A stretch of 64,000 nt of DNA. Origin: Piezodorus guildinii (lineage: Eukaryota > Arthropoda > Insecta > Hemiptera > Pentatomidae). A program made the translations under genes and the position numbers. The notes beneath the pieces are model-generated. The model ran no database searches. It was not told the origin of the DNA and saw only the letters and a list, made by a program, of their open reading frames with translations. The DNA is taken from NCBI GenBank assembly GCA_023052935.1, contig CM041292.1, positions 97,021,237 through 97,085,236 of the forward strand, read 5' to 3'. Below are positions 13,099-25,399 of this stretch, one piece after another. The first letter of the stretch is position 1, and every line of letters begins with the position of its first letter.

Positions 13099-13277
13099 TA
13101 AATTGATTCTTTATTTTACGCGTTGTGCAGTGAAGTAGGTACACAACGGATGTTACCAGTTTGTAGGTCAAATAGACATTTGTCTTCGTGTAAGGATTTA
13201 TTTAGTATTTCCGTTCTAACAAGACATGTATTTTTAAGTTATTGTCCGTACAGTAAATAAATTATTTCCATTCATAC

Positions 13278-13281
<4 letters not shown>

Positions 13282-13357
<76 letters not shown>
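13282..13357. repeat. (TA)n microsatellite
   Basis: About 75 bp of almost pure TA dinucleotide with one or two interruptions near 13336. Confidence 0.95.
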
Positions 13358-13360
13358 ATA

Positions 13361-14469
13361 TAATGATAACGCGATTTTGGTTTCCGCTAACTTCTTCTGA
13401 ACCAGACGGGTTTTGATAAGGTTTTCACCATCATTTAGGGATTTATTTCATGAAGGTTTATATGTAAAATACATTGCAAATTAACTTTTGTTTAAACGGG
13501 AAAAATAATTTTTCTGTAATCAAGCCATCAAAAAATTATTCGTGAAATATGAGTAGTAATATAGGCGTATAATATACCGTTGGAAAGCGCAAGGATTTAG
13601 AAAAGTTAATATGCAATAAAATAAGTCGTTAATATCGTATAAATCGTTAAACATATTAATGAAGTAATTATTATATATTAAAGACGTCATGAAATAATTA
13701 TATTTTCTGGCTAATTGTACTTTTTGTCACGATAAACTAAATATCCCAAAGGGATCAGAGAGAGATTTTTTAATGATAAATGACACTTCATTCTAATTTC
13801 TTAGTGCTTTTATAAAAATTTAGTAAGAAAAATATATTTCCTCAGATGGGGATTATTCAGATTCCTTTAAGTTAACATATACAAAAAACAAAAATAATAT
13901 TCTTCTAGCGAGTTGATGAAATATTTTAAACGATAATATTACTAATATTTTGCTACTTTATACAGCATACCTTCCATCAATAATTGAAGTACCAACAAAA
14001 CCAGAAGACCAGCGAACGACACCAAAATATGAAGACGAATAAATCAAGACTAACTTTTACAAAGATAAGAATGAAAGATTTTGTCACAGGCCTTCGGCGC
14101 CAGAACAACTTATAGAGATAACAAAACAATAAGCGAATGGATGGTGAATAAAGTCGCTACTGATAAAATTTACATAATGTTTAACTTAAAATGAAAGCCT
14201 AGAATTTTGACGAAATCGTTTATGTGTGTAAAGAAAACTTTTTAGAAATTGGAATCATGGTAAAATTCAAGCCGAATGAAGCCCAGGATAATAATTAAAA
14301 AACGAAACACAGAGAATGAGTAAATACTAGAAAAAAATGCTACTAAAATTGAAGTATTCAGTCATAAAAAAAAGTTCGAATTTATTAGCAATAAACCTTT
14401 TTTGTTTTGTTAGTATTTATAGGAATTTACAATTGTATTGGATAATACATCAAGTAAATAAGGTATAAG
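13361..14469. other. Intergenic DNA, no gene recognised
   Basis: AT-rich. A short relic of repeat A (block 'ataatataccgttggaaagc') lies near 13566-13590. Nothing else was recognised. Confidence 0.5.
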
Positions 14470-14740
14470 ATAAAATACATGAAAAGAACAAGTTGAGAAA
14501 CTGCCTGTTAGGATCACTCCAGTAGATAATCTAAACCGGAAGGTTTCGAGGTCATATTGTTCCCAGACACCTCGGAGGATTCTCAGGAATGAAGTTGAGG
14601 CAAGCATGAAAACTAGTCGTTCAAAGTGTTAAAGTGATAATAGAGTTTGTCTTGGAAGGAGCGATGCCTGGATCGGGCCAAATCAGCAACATATGAAACA
14701 TCAAGATCTTTATGGATGAGTTTATTCGTGACTAACTAAG
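14470..14740 (-). repeat. Repeat C copy
   Basis: The reverse complement contains 'catatgttgctgatttggcc', which matches the copy at about 47803 exactly, and a later 'aaaccttccggtttag' / 'gcagtttctc' region matching 47905-47960. Weakly conserved overall; no coding frame. Confidence 0.5.
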
Positions 14741-15082
14741 AAATGTTAAATTTTAAGGATTGGTTACGGGAAGAGTTAGATGATTTTTTAGAGCTTCAAA
14801 GCTCAAATCCATAAGTCCAGATAGGCCTTACCTAGGTCATGTTGATGTACCTTTTATAGTTAAGTGGAAAGAAAGAGCATTTGTCTAGTAAGTGTTGAAG
14901 TAACCGAAAGCGGCGAGAAACAAAAACTCAATTAAATTTTCTGAATCAAAATATCCTATTAGGAAAAAATACCCACATATATAAATATGAAATTTTACAC
15001 TCAAAATTATAAACAGTTCCTAGGTTCATTATTTTTAGACGGACCTTCTATGCCAACAATATAATTCACACTAACAATTATT

Positions 15083-16010
15083 ACTTTCACTTACTTATAG
15101 TATATAATTATAGTAATGGAATAATATAATTATAGTAAGGGAGAGTATTGCGGTCATGAAAATTTTAGAATTCGAGTTATCACCTAAAATAAAACCGTTT
15201 TAACGTTCCCTGGGCCCGAATGGCCAAGTCCCGCTAAAAGGTCTGAGTGTGTATGTGTGATAAGCCTAGTGCAAAAACTAAAAGTCGTACGCAACTGAAA
15301 TTTCATATTTGAGACCACTATACGCCCGAGATGTTACTAAACCTTTTTCATCAAAATCAGCTGACCAAAAGAACCACTTTACACTATGCATTTAGACCTT
15401 TCAAGGATTTTCTCAAAAACGGCTCTAACGATTTTGACCAAAATCGCTATATCGATGTTAAATTTAATGGGCTTTAATTTGATGTAGGCTTCATTCTGAT
15501 TAAAATAGTCTGACAGGGCTAAAATGCCGATATTTTAAAATTTCTTCTTCTAAAGTACCTTTAATTTTGTAGATTGGGATCACTTGTAGCTGGGCGGCAA
15601 GCACAACAGTCTCCTATGCCAAAGGTCACGGGTTCAAACCCGCTGTTGGTCCTAGGATTTTTCAATGGGAGTAAAAAATCCTTAGTTATGACGTCCTTTG
15701 GAGGGGACGTTAAAAGGTGGTCCCGAGCCTGTGCGATGTCAGGTACTCGTTAAAGATCCCTATATCCTAATATAATCTGGATAGGTAAAATTTAGGACTC
15801 CCACTATAGCATCTTATTTAGATGATTAGTCATAGTAGCATAGAGTGACGTTAAATAAATAAACAAACAAACAACTTTGTAGATTTCAAAAATTAGGCTC
15901 ATTATCTTGTTAACATTGATAAATAACGCCTAGTATGCAAGTTGAACGAATTTTATCAAACAACTAAAGGAAAAAAGTGCAAACATATTTTTTTTATGCA
16001 TGTTTTGTGC
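15083..16010 (+). repeat. Repeat A split by an S1 SINE
   Basis: Begins with ACTTTCACTTAC-type sequence, followed by an internally duplicated 'tataattatagta' stretch and the 'gggagagtattgcggtcatg' block. It runs through 'tacgcccgagatgttac' and 'aaatgccgatatttt'. At 15575 an S1 SINE interrupts it, and the repeat resumes after 15885 to about 16010, where it stops before the usual 3' end. Confidence 0.7.
15576..15875 (+). mobile_element. S1 SINE inside repeat A
   Basis: Complete copy flanked by the exact 10-bp duplication TTTGTAGATT (15566-15575 and 15876-15885). The head has gggatcacttgtagctgg (box A region) and box B GGGTTCAAACCCG near 15632. The tail is (TAAA/CAAA)n. Because it splits repeat A, it is younger than that copy. 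Confidence 0.88.
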
Positions 16011-16955
16011 CTCGCATGCTCGATGACACCCTCAGAAGGCTGAAAAGAATTGGATGTTTTTATATTGTGATAAATTTATATAAGCTTTTAAAATCGATTT
16101 AGGTGAATATTTATAATACCTAACCTTCATTTGATCCGAGACCCTTCTTTACGGAAGGGCCAGAGCCTATAAAGGCAAAGTAGGGAACCTTAAGGAAAAT
16201 CCTAAAGCTTTATGCGAGGTCACACTTCCTGCATACAAGATGGCGGAAGGCTATGACTAAGGCTAGAGAATCTACAAGTTTAATCAACCCTTCATTGGTA
16301 TAAATTGTGTTCTTACTATTCTTAATAGCATATGTAACGTTTAATATAGTAAATAATGTAGCATGTAAACTTTAATGTATATTAAGTTTAATGTAAAAAT
16401 AAATTTTATCGAGATATGATGAACGGATATCAGCTACATATTCGAGTTCATCGCTAAATGTGAACAAGATACCATAAAAGTAAGTAGTATATAACTTGAG
16501 ATATTTTTAATTAAAATTTTTTATCTTTATAAAAAAATAAATATTAAAAGTGGATAATTTAGTAGTATTTTTTTATTTCCAGATCGGCTGCATGAGCCAT
16601 ACTAAGATTATTATTATTGGCACATGTAGTACTCCTACTGAATGGTGAATACACGTACATCCACTTATTACACATATAAAAACACGAAAGATGAAAAACG
16701 TAAAAAATATGGAAAATACGTCTTATAGAACAATTTACAGACAGGAGAGAAAGAAATCGTTTGAAGATATAGACATACGTCAGAGTTTGGAATCTTAGTA
16801 GATAGTAGGAACATACCTTTCAGAGAAAAATTTTATAAAAACTTTAAACATGTGAAAATTATCCGGCATTATCCCATATCAGGGGATTTTGAAATGGACC
16901 AAAAGATTAAATTATATTCCACAGTTTATTACAATAGAGCTAAATTACAATTTAA
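16011..16955. other. Intergenic DNA, no gene recognised
   Basis: A moderately GC-rich patch near 16120-16260 and AT-rich DNA elsewhere. No exon or transposon domain recognised. Confidence 0.5.
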
Positions 16956-17090
16956 GGGTAACCTGCGGTAATCCTTAACAGGTTGCATAACAGGCTTCTA
17001 TGCCCAAGGTTCCGGGTTCGAACCTAGCAGATGATCGGATCTTTTAAAGGGAGTAAAAAATCCTTGGTAATGGTGTCCTACTTAAGGGGA
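16956..17090 (+). mobile_element. S1-like SINE head fused to RTE sequence
   Basis: The first 135 bp or so of an S1-type SINE. It includes a box-B-like GGGTTCGAACC near 17014 and the 'gggagtaaaaaatccttgg' block. It stops in the 'gtcct...aagggg' block and passes directly into 5'-truncated RTE sequence at 17091. Either the RTE inserted into the SINE, or the two were joined by template jumping during reverse transcription. Confidence 0.65.
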
Positions 17091-18995
17091 TTCGACAGGG
17101 ATTTGGTTCGACAGGGATTGTCAAAATATGTGCGAAAAAAGAAAAACCGCTAAACTGAATTCCTTAAATAATCCAAGCGATAATAATGTGGCTTACTTTC
17201 GGTTAATAAAGAATGAAGCTTAAAAATTCTTAAAAAATAAGAAAGGAGAGTATCTTAAAGGCAAAATAATAGAAATAGAAAAACACAGAAGCGATAATAA
17301 CGTAAGAGAGATGTACAAAGGTATAAACAAATCGCGTAAAAAATTTGAACCGCTCTTGAATGCGGTTAAAGATGCAAATAACAATATAATTGCGGATCCT
17401 TCTGAGATATTAAATACATTTAAACAACAATTTGACGGCATATTAAATACGGAAAATAATAATCAATCTCCTCTCTCTGAATATCAGAGCGCTGAACCAT
17501 GGATAGAGGCGCCGAGTAAAGAGGAAGTCAAAATGGCGATAGGAAAATTAAAACGTTATAAGGCTGCAGGAAATGATAATATCACGAGTGAATTAATCAA
17601 GGCGTGTGGAGAAGCGTGCGTTTCCAAAATACATTTTTAGTTAAAAAGATCTGGGAAAATGAAAAAATGCCCGAAGAATGGAAAGAATCAATACTTATTT
17701 CGATTCATAAAAAAGGACCGAGGTCGGATTGTAACAACTATCGTGGGATCTCTCTTCTCCCAGTATGCTATAAAATATTCTCGTCAATTCTAACTAGTCG
17801 AATCACGGAATACGCTGAGGAAATTATCGGAGATTACCAATGTGGTTTTCGGCGGAATCGCTCGACTATTGACCAAATATACCAATACAACGGTGTAGTC
17901 CATCAACTTTATATCGATTTTTAAAAGGCTTATGATCCAATAGACCGTCAGAAGCTATATAACATCATGATTGAACAGGGAATACCTAGAAAGTTAGTAA
18001 ACCTAGTGGAGATGTGTTTGTCGAAAACATTCCATAAAGTTAGAATCGGTCATAATTACTGAGGTGCGATCGGGTTTGAAACAGGGTGACTCCCTTTCAC
18101 CTGTGTTATTTAATATAGCTTTAGAATATGTCATAGAAAAGGTGATGTGTACCGAGAAAGGCTTAAATATGGGTGACAAGATTCCGGTATTGGGGTATGC
18201 CGATGACCTGGTACTGCCAGGTGAAGACACGGAAACCATACAACTAAATACAAGTGTATTAATAAAAACCGGTAAAGAAATAGAACTCGAATTAAATACC
18301 GATAAGACGAAATATATGATTAGTAGCAGAAACGGTGTTGATCTTGGTGATATTGATGTATCAGGGCATACTTTTAAACACGTAGAGAAATTCAAGTATT
18401 TAGGTTCAATTATAACTAGAAAAAATGAAATCCAGGAAGAAATAAAGTCCCGGTTAAAGGTGGGACATGCGTGTTATTATTCAGATACTAAGTTACTTAG
18501 TTCGCGGCTTCAATCTAAAAACTTAAAGGTTAGAATTTATAAAAATATTATTCTTCCAATGGTTCTTTACGAATGTGAAACGTGGCCGCTTACTTTGAAT
18601 GATGAACAACGGCTTAAGGTTTTCGAAAATAAGGTATTGCTTAAAATATTTGGTCCGAAGAGGGATGAGGCCACTGGGGAGTTTAGGTTACAACACGCGG
18701 AATTGCGGAACTTGTATCCTGTGAATATAATTGAGCTGATTGCATCGGGGAGACTCAAATGGGCGAGTAAAGTTGTTGGGCTCGATGAAGAGCGGATTCC
18801 GAGAAAGTTGGTATTTGCTGATCCGACTGGTAGGCGTCCGAAAGGTAGGCCGAAGCGTAGATGGGAGGATTGCGTTAAGGCTGATCTCGGGGGCTTGGGC
18901 TTGAATGGTGAACATTGGACGAGTCTGTGTAGGCGGAATTTGGTGGTATCGGCATCGAACCTTCGGGTTCGCTAAGCCTATTATTATTATTTTAC
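17091..18995 (+). pseudogene. RTE-type LINE, 5'-truncated dead copy
   Basis: Reverse-transcriptase half and C-terminal tail of the same RTE element found at 29.1-32.35 kb; the endonuclease is missing. Lesions seen are: a stop at 17219; loss of one T in a T-run near 17634 that shifts the frame; a deletion of about 34 bp near 17880; a TAA within the motif-A region near 17922; and an 11-bp loss near 18059. From 18064 the frame is open for 303 codons and includes the catalytic YADD box (near 18198) and the C-terminal 'GRRPKGRPKRRWEDC' region. The 3' end is a stop followed by GCCTATTATTATTATT, the short-tail type of end seen in RTE elements. It begins with a 13-nt direct repeat, ttcgacagggatt, at 17091 and 17106. 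Confidence 0.85.
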
Positions 18996-19010
18996 ATCAT
19001 CCACCAACAG

Positions 19011-19105
19011 GCCTAGACCCAATTACAGGTGGTAATTTTTGGATGGTAATGTTAGTTGGACTTTCTGTTGTTTTAATCAGTTTTTCAAGGGGGCAAAGAA
19101 AATAA
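19011..19105 (+). other. Possible orphan terminal exon, one membrane segment
   Basis: Directly after the RTE 3' tail, an AG preceded by a modest pyrimidine stretch (ccaccaacag) opens onto a frame encoding about 31 residues. It reads DPITGGNFWMVMLVGLSV followed by more hydrophobic residues, then SRGQRK and a stop: one membrane helix with a short basic cytosolic-type tail. This DNA is flanking sequence, because the other RTE copy lacks it. It could be the last exon of a small membrane protein gene or chance. I do not recognise the protein and no upstream exon was found. Confidence 0.25.
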
Positions 19106-19260
19106 ATAAATTTTGTGGGACCAACAAAAGCATATAAGTATGAATTTAATTATTATTTCAGTGTCTTCAACATTTTTCGACACAACTAAACAAATAATAA
19201 TTAATGATCATTGCCCATACAGAATACGAAAACTATATAAAGTTTTATTCTAAAATATTC

Positions 19261-19878
19261 ACATGTGTTGGGGAAATCTCTTTAATTCTCGTAATTTTGC
19301 AGATATCGAGTCAAAACAAAAACTAACAATATAAGGTATGGTTGATATAGTTTGTCCTTACAACTTATTACCTTAAAAGTGAAGCAATAAAAATTCTCTA
19401 AAATTATTTAACAAATAAGACTTTTAGCAAGTTAAAAGTATTTAAAGGAAAATATATTCACGTTTGATTATTTTTTCATACATAGCTTAGTCACAGGACT
19501 ACTTGCTGTAAAACTTCCGATCTTAAGAACATAGTCCTTTTGTGTATATGAATTTTCCAAAATGGCAAAAAATCGTTTTTTCGCGAAGTTACCATGGAAA
19601 TATCTCAAAAGGGATTATTCTAGTGAAAAATAATGAAATTAACACAGCTTATACATCTCTACGATTTTTTCAAGTAACATACATTCGGTGAATGAAACTG
19701 AGCTGGCTCTTGAGTTATAAAATACTCACGAATTTTTTTTAACCACTTTCTTTACTTTTAAGATAATAAGATGTACGGACAAAAGATATAAAGCATACCC
19801 TTATCTGATTGTTAGTTTTTGTTTTGACTCCATATCTGCAAAATTAATATAATTAGAGAGATTTTCCCAAAACATGTT
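19261..19878. repeat. Fold-back element with ~150-bp arms
   Basis: The left arm (19261-about 19408) is the imperfect reverse complement of the right arm (about 19726-19878). Landmarks are 'attttgcagatatcgagtc' near 19297 against 'gactccatatctgcaaaat' near 19826, and the shared 'aaaacaaaaactaacaat' block. The loop is about 317 bp. Non-coding and MITE-like. Confidence 0.75.
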
Positions 19879-20860
19879 TTTAGTCGCGAAAATGACTTAA
19901 AAAGGCTGTACACTAAAATTATTTGCCAGAAAAAAATGTTGTCTTCGGTTTTTTTAGTTATGAAAGGATATAGAATAACTAGTTAAAAATCATTGTAATC
20001 AAAACTTAAATCAAAACAGAAAAATTAATTAAAATTGGACAATTTCAAATGGATTGGCTCATATATATTTCTTTTTACGTATATTAGGAAATATGGCTTA
20101 TCAGTAATAAAAAAATACTAATTACTTTGCTTGGTTCTCAATACTTTTTATAAAACAACATTTATTGCATTAAAGGTTTATTATACATGTTTTATTCTTA
20201 GGCAAACTTATTAAATAGAAAGTGGATCATAAAACAAAAAATGAAATATATAAATTATTTGTATTTTAATGATGAAATTAATCTTTAGGTAATAAATTAT
20301 TTATCATATTATTAATCTACTAGAGGTTTTATGCACATAGAAACTTTCAACAATATTAGCAAATCGAAGCCTCTGAGACCTTCGCTATTTCGCAGTGTAT
20401 TAAATACATAAATATCTTGAATGGAATATACGTCGATACATTTCAGAGGCTCTGACATCACAAACGGGAAGAGATACCTGAATGAATCAAATGCTATCAG
20501 CCGCCTCCTTCCGCCCCCACCCAAAAAATCTATACCACGTGCCTCTTCCCTTCAAGAAATAAATAAAATAAGAAATGAAATAACTAAACCCAATATTGAA
20601 CGGTTAAGATAAAATTGAGCGGGTTTTCAATTTTCCTTCCTGATAACTACATCCTTTATTGTAAATACTGAATAAATATATTTGAATTACTGTTTTTTTA
20701 TTTTATTTTAAAACATAATTTTTTCTTAATGATTAGGGATTTTTAGCAGGAATAAAAAATACAAGTGTTATATTTACCTGATGTAAAATATACGAAACAA
20801 TATTACATGTAGCAATTATATACACTCAGACCCCTAAAAATTCAAGAGTTTGTATGTTTA
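19879..20860. other. Intergenic DNA, no gene recognised
   Basis: AT-rich. A GC-richer patch near 20480-20560 gives overlapping short open frames on both strands but no recognisable domain. Confidence 0.5.
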
Positions 20861-21099
20861 TTCATTTATTTCACTTTATGCTACTATGGCTAATCGGATG
20901 ATGCTACAGTGGGAGTTCTAAATTTTTTCTATCCAGGTTTTATTAGGATAAGGATCTTTAACGAGTACCTGTCATCGCACAGGCTCCGGGACCACCTTTT
21001 AACGTCCCCTCCGAAGGACGGCATAACTAAGGATTTGTTACTCCCATTAAAAAATACTAGAAACACCTGCGGATTTGAACGGTTGACCTTTGGCATAGG
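20861..21099 (-). mobile_element. S1 SINE, head-truncated
   Basis: Minus-strand S1 copy, from the tail (near 20861) through the 'ggaggggacgttaaaagg' block to box B (near 21075). The first about 40 bp (box A) are missing or degenerate. Confidence 0.8.
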
Positions 21100-21589
21100 A
21101 AAAAATTCATGAGCCATTCCAAAAAAAAATCATATGAAATATGATTTTATCAATCAAAGAAAAGAAGATAATGTATTTTATGAGTTTTCTGACAGAGCAC
21201 AGGTTTTTTATTTCTTATAAGCAATGACTTCAAAGCTATTAAGGATAATTGGGTTCCAATTGTGGTAGTATTTTTAATTTTTTAAAGAATTTTATGTAGA
21301 CATGTGCAGAAACTAATTGCTAAAAACTTATATACATGTATATATAATATATACACATCTGCTTCCGCTAACAATTTTCGGCCACCTCTCTCCGACTTCT
21401 GTTAGTTTCTTCATTTATCTCCGACAATTCGTCTTTTTCCGATATTTCTCTAATTTAACTTATTTTTCTCGGTTATGAAATCTCACAACTCCATAGGATT
21501 CGATGGTATACCCGTAAAATAGTTAAAATCCCAAACTTGAAAAAAAAAAAATTGTTCCTATTATTAATAAAACTTTTAATCCCACTTCC

Positions 21590-23110
21590 CCTACAGACTA
21601 ACATCCTATTTCTATAAGTACAAACTTTTTCAAACCTTTGTAAAGAAAAGTAGAATCACAATTATCTAATTTCCTCAAAATTTCCAAACCACTTCATCCT
21701 CTTCATTACTTTCTTGCCTTTTCGGCTGGCGTGGGCCCGGATTCAAGCATCTCTCTATTTTTCTATATAAATAATATTTCCAAGTCCATCTATCATTCCT
21801 CTCATTATTTATATTTTGACGAGCTTCAGATCTACTTACCCTTCTCTTCTTCTGAGTAATTATTTTTTTTTTTTTTTTTTTTTAAATTGCTTTATTGAGA
21901 AGTAATACAATCTGCCACTATGTTGGGCAATAAGTATTAGAGATAAAAAAAGTCATTCATTCCATATGTACAAAGTAAAACAAACAAAAAATAAAATACC
22001 TCAATAACAAATGAAAAAAAAAAATAAAAATAAAATAAAATAAATGAAATAAAAGAAAATAATTATAATCTTGGCCACATTCATACCTATATACAATATT
22101 TACATACTGCCCCTGGGAACTCCGAATCGAACCTCTGCATCCAGAAATGGATGCCGAAGCACAATGTCAGGAGATCCCAGCGCCTCTCAGTCAGCCGCGT
22201 CACCAATTTAGTCAGTGGAGACTGAGTGAGGGCGCTAGAGCCACACACTCTCAGGCATGAGTGGAGAAGTTGGCCATTGCCAGCACTCCAATTGCGTATT
22301 TATAAGAGATCTCTCAGCCACTGCCGCCTCAACCGACGAGGAGGGTTGTAAGGATGGTTGGTACTAGATAGAGATTGTGCCAGAGGATTAGGAAGAAGAG
22401 TAAGTTTCTGATGGAAAGTTGAGAATTTGGATGGGATGAGATCAAGGACATAAGGGATCTTGAGGTCATGATGTAAGGTCTTGTTTGTAACATAATAGGG
22501 AGCATTGACTATTGTTCTAAGGACTTTGGACTGAAAGGATTGGATACCTTTGATCTGAGTAATTATTAGCTGTACCAAGGAAATTCTGAATAAACTAAGA
22601 CGAAGTACTATAAAAACTCAGGTTATTGTAGTTGGTTACATTTCCTCTTCAGATCCAATGCCACATTTTCTAATCTAATCCTAAATGATGATCCAATCAC
22701 GTTTATTTTCTCTGCCAAATCCTAAGTATTACCATTGACCAAGCTCTTTTCTGGAAACCTCATATTGCCCAAATTTGCTTTGTTGTTCATGGTGGCCTCT
22801 AGATTGTACTTAAGGGCAGATCGCAGGAAAGTGCATTATCAACATGTTTATAAGATTTATTTTTGGTAACGCGAGGAGGTCTCTAATGACTAACTCACAA
22901 GTTATACACCAGGTTAATGTGGGTCCTTCTCTCCCCAAAAACTGAACTTTTGAAATGTCGGCGCTGCAGCTCTCTGGAATTACCAACCAACTCATATTCG
23001 CCATACTTCTTCCCATCTCTCATTCAAATCCCACCTTTTACAACACCTTCTAGATCCATACTACTCTAGAATCGGGTTCTAATTTCCTAAACTTTGTAGT
23101 GCTATTAGCT
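21590..23110 (+). pseudogene. Jockey/CR1-like LINE relic, split by another LINE
   Basis: Heavily decayed reverse transcriptase on the plus strand, readable only by switching frames. A finger region resembling 'PISISTNF...QLSNFLKIS' lies near 21600-21700. A catalytic-box relic, LYFDELQIYLPFSSSE, where functional enzymes have YADD, ends near 21857. After the inserted LINE the thumb-side sequence resumes: 'KEILNKLRR', 'KTQVIVVG', then 'PSSFLETSYC' near 22740. A C-terminal relic, 'NMFIRFIFGNARRS', lies near 22838. Many stops and frameshifts mark this as old. Clade assignment is approximate. Confidence 0.6.
21865..22553 (-). mobile_element. Younger jockey-type LINE 3' end inserted in LINE relic
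   Basis: 5'-truncated insertion of about 690 bp on the minus strand, with a poly(A) tail (T-run at 21865-21882). A 14-bp duplication, TCTGAGTAATTATT, lies on both sides (21851-21864 and 22554-22567). Its coding end, about 84 codons finishing at 22300, carries the C-terminal signature of jockey-like reverse transcriptases: 'IQSFQSKVLRTIVNAPYYV', 'NKTLHHDLKIP', then RRLRRQW near the stop. The remainder is 3' UTR. Truncation plus an intact duplication is the usual product of target-primed reverse transcription. Confidence 0.85.
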
Positions 23111-24146
23111 AAACTAATCTTTTTTTTTATAATTAAATTTATCAACGACTAAAGTATCTCTCTCACTCGAAAATGATCTTCAATGAAATCTGATACCTTT
23201 GAAAATCATGTACGAACCAAGGGCTTTAAATTTAAGTAATAATTTTTGTTTAAAATTATATAATATGAAAGTGGTTAATTTTGAATATTGTATAGTGAAT
23301 TATTAAAAGAATATATGTATTTCGTCAATTATTTTTATTTTTTTCGTCAAAATCGAAATCGAAACTGTTTGTCTCGTATGTGTGTAACAAAGATTGCAGA
23401 CATTACCATTGTGATTCGTGAAAGAAAAAAGTGCATCCTGCCATGCGTTGGATTCGATTCTTGTCAACCCCAGACTCTTAAGGAAGGTACTTGTTTTAAG
23501 TGGGTTGGTCCCTTCTCTGCGAGACCAAATCCCTTCTGATATGAACTTCTATCACTGTAGCAAAACTTCTCCTGTTTTAAATTTTTTTTTTTATATTAGC
23601 ATACCTAGTAAACCTTGATTTACATTTTTGTGAGTAGCAGTATGGTCAGGACGAAGTCGAGTTGATTGACTCTTAAGCGTATAACTATATGTTTGTATAT
23701 TAAATCTAGAAAAACTCCAGGTATTTTCAATTAAATCCAGACATCCCATAGTTCAAAGAAATGAAAGAACAATAAGTTTTTTTATCTATTGAAATAGACA
23801 TAAGTTCTGATTTTTGTAAAGCTAGAAGAATTATTAACTTCATGTAAACTTGTCTAATTTTAAACAGTCAACTTTTTTCTCTATATATAAAATAATCTCG
23901 GGATTTTTGGATTCTCCAGGATTTTTTGCTTCTAAAACACGCTACTGATTTTTTGGTATTTTCTGAAGGTTTGTAAGTAAAATATATTTAAATTTAGTTT
24001 TCTTAGGAAGAGAAAATTAAATTTTCTGTGAATAAGTCATCAAATAAATTATTCCTGAAATATGGTAACTAAGTTATTATTTATACTTTTAGATCATTTC
24101 ATAAAAACAGATGTTTCAGTATTATCTAAATTTAACTATTAAAATG
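23111..24146. other. Intergenic DNA, no gene recognised
   Basis: AT-rich. Overlapping open frames at 23288-23618 contain no recognisable domain; they may be decayed LINE sequence. Confidence 0.5.
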
Positions 24147-24430
24147 TTTGTTTGTTTATTTAACGTCACTTTATGCTACTATGGCTAATAGGACGATGCT
24201 ACAGTGGGAGTCCTAAATTTTGCCTATCCAGGTTTTATTAGGATAGGGATCTTTAACGAGTACCTGACATCGCACAGGCTCGGGACCACCTTTTAACGTC
24301 CCCTCCGAAGGACGGCATAACTAAGGATTTTTTACTCCCATTAAAAAATCCTAGGACCACTTGCGGATTTGAACCCGTGACCTTTGGCATTGGAGGCTCT
24401 TATGCTAACCACCCAGCTACAAGTGATCCC
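24147..24430 (-). mobile_element. S1 SINE, complete young copy
   Basis: The cleanest S1 copy, 284 bp, flanked by the exact 12-bp duplication ACTATTAAAATG (24135-24146 and 24431-24442). On the minus strand it has head gggatcacttgtagctgg, box A GGGTGGTTAGC, box B GGGTTCAAATCCG (near 24370), and a tail of (TAAA/CAAA)n type. Confidence 0.92.
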
Positions 24431-24442
24431 ACTATTAAAATG

Positions 24443-25399
24443 TATTTTGAAAAAATAATTTGAAATATAAAATAGTAATAAACCAAATAAGATATGAACC
24501 GTTTTACATAATAAACATATAATTTACATAAATTTTAATTTATTGACCAATTTATATTTCTAATTTCAGCCGATGATTAAATATAATAATGCATGGAAAT
24601 TATAAAATAAACATATTTTCTTTTTGTTACGATGAACACAGAGTCCTAAAGTGTTTAAGTCAACTGTAACTTTTTATACATAAATGACTCCGCATTTAAG
24701 TTTCACCCGGGTGAGCAGAGTAGGGTTACTAATAGCGAAATAAATAATATTATCTATCACAATATCCAAATTAAGATTTATATAAACTTTAATTTCTAAC
24801 GCAAATACGTTCCTCCTTTTATGCTTCTTAAGTCACAGACAGATAGTCTACGGTTAATGTTAGTACATAAGCGTACACAATGCAGTTTTCCAAACACGAA
24901 ATGAAGATGAGTTGTACCTTAAATTATGATGTATTTCTATTCATGGAGCAGCGTCTCATTTATAAGCTTCATTCCATCCTGTTGATCATGTATTCAGTCG
25001 TGTGTTGTCTTGAGTGGCCATAACATCACACATCATGTTCAACGTGAAATGCTTCGTTAAATTCTTTTCTCATCAAATCCCTCAATGTAACATTTGGATT
25101 CTTTTGGACTGAATTGGAACGTTTAGACTAGATATTTTGGTTACCGATTGACAACCAAGTTAAAACTTTAAAAAGAGTATAAGCGAAACCTTCTTCCATT
25201 TATCCAATTCCAAAGTTGCTGTGTGGCCTCGTATTGAATTCATTGAATCTAATTTACTACTTACACTTAAGCAAATATATATTTTAAAAATTGTTATGCC
25301 GAATTAGTCTAAAAGTGAAAGGTAGTAATAGGCAAATGATCGTTTCAATTTTATGAATTTGCTTTCAAGGATTAAAATAAATCAGTTAGGACTTGGATT
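24443..25399. other. Intergenic DNA, no gene recognised
   Basis: AT-rich; no exon, repeat family or RNA gene recognised. Confidence 0.5.

Noticed and set aside
16120..16260. Possible exon in a GC-richer stretch
   Set aside because: Frames are short and interrupted, and no family resemblance was found.
22810..23016. 68-codon minus-strand open frame
   Set aside because: It lies antisense to the decayed LINE and shows no domain of its own.
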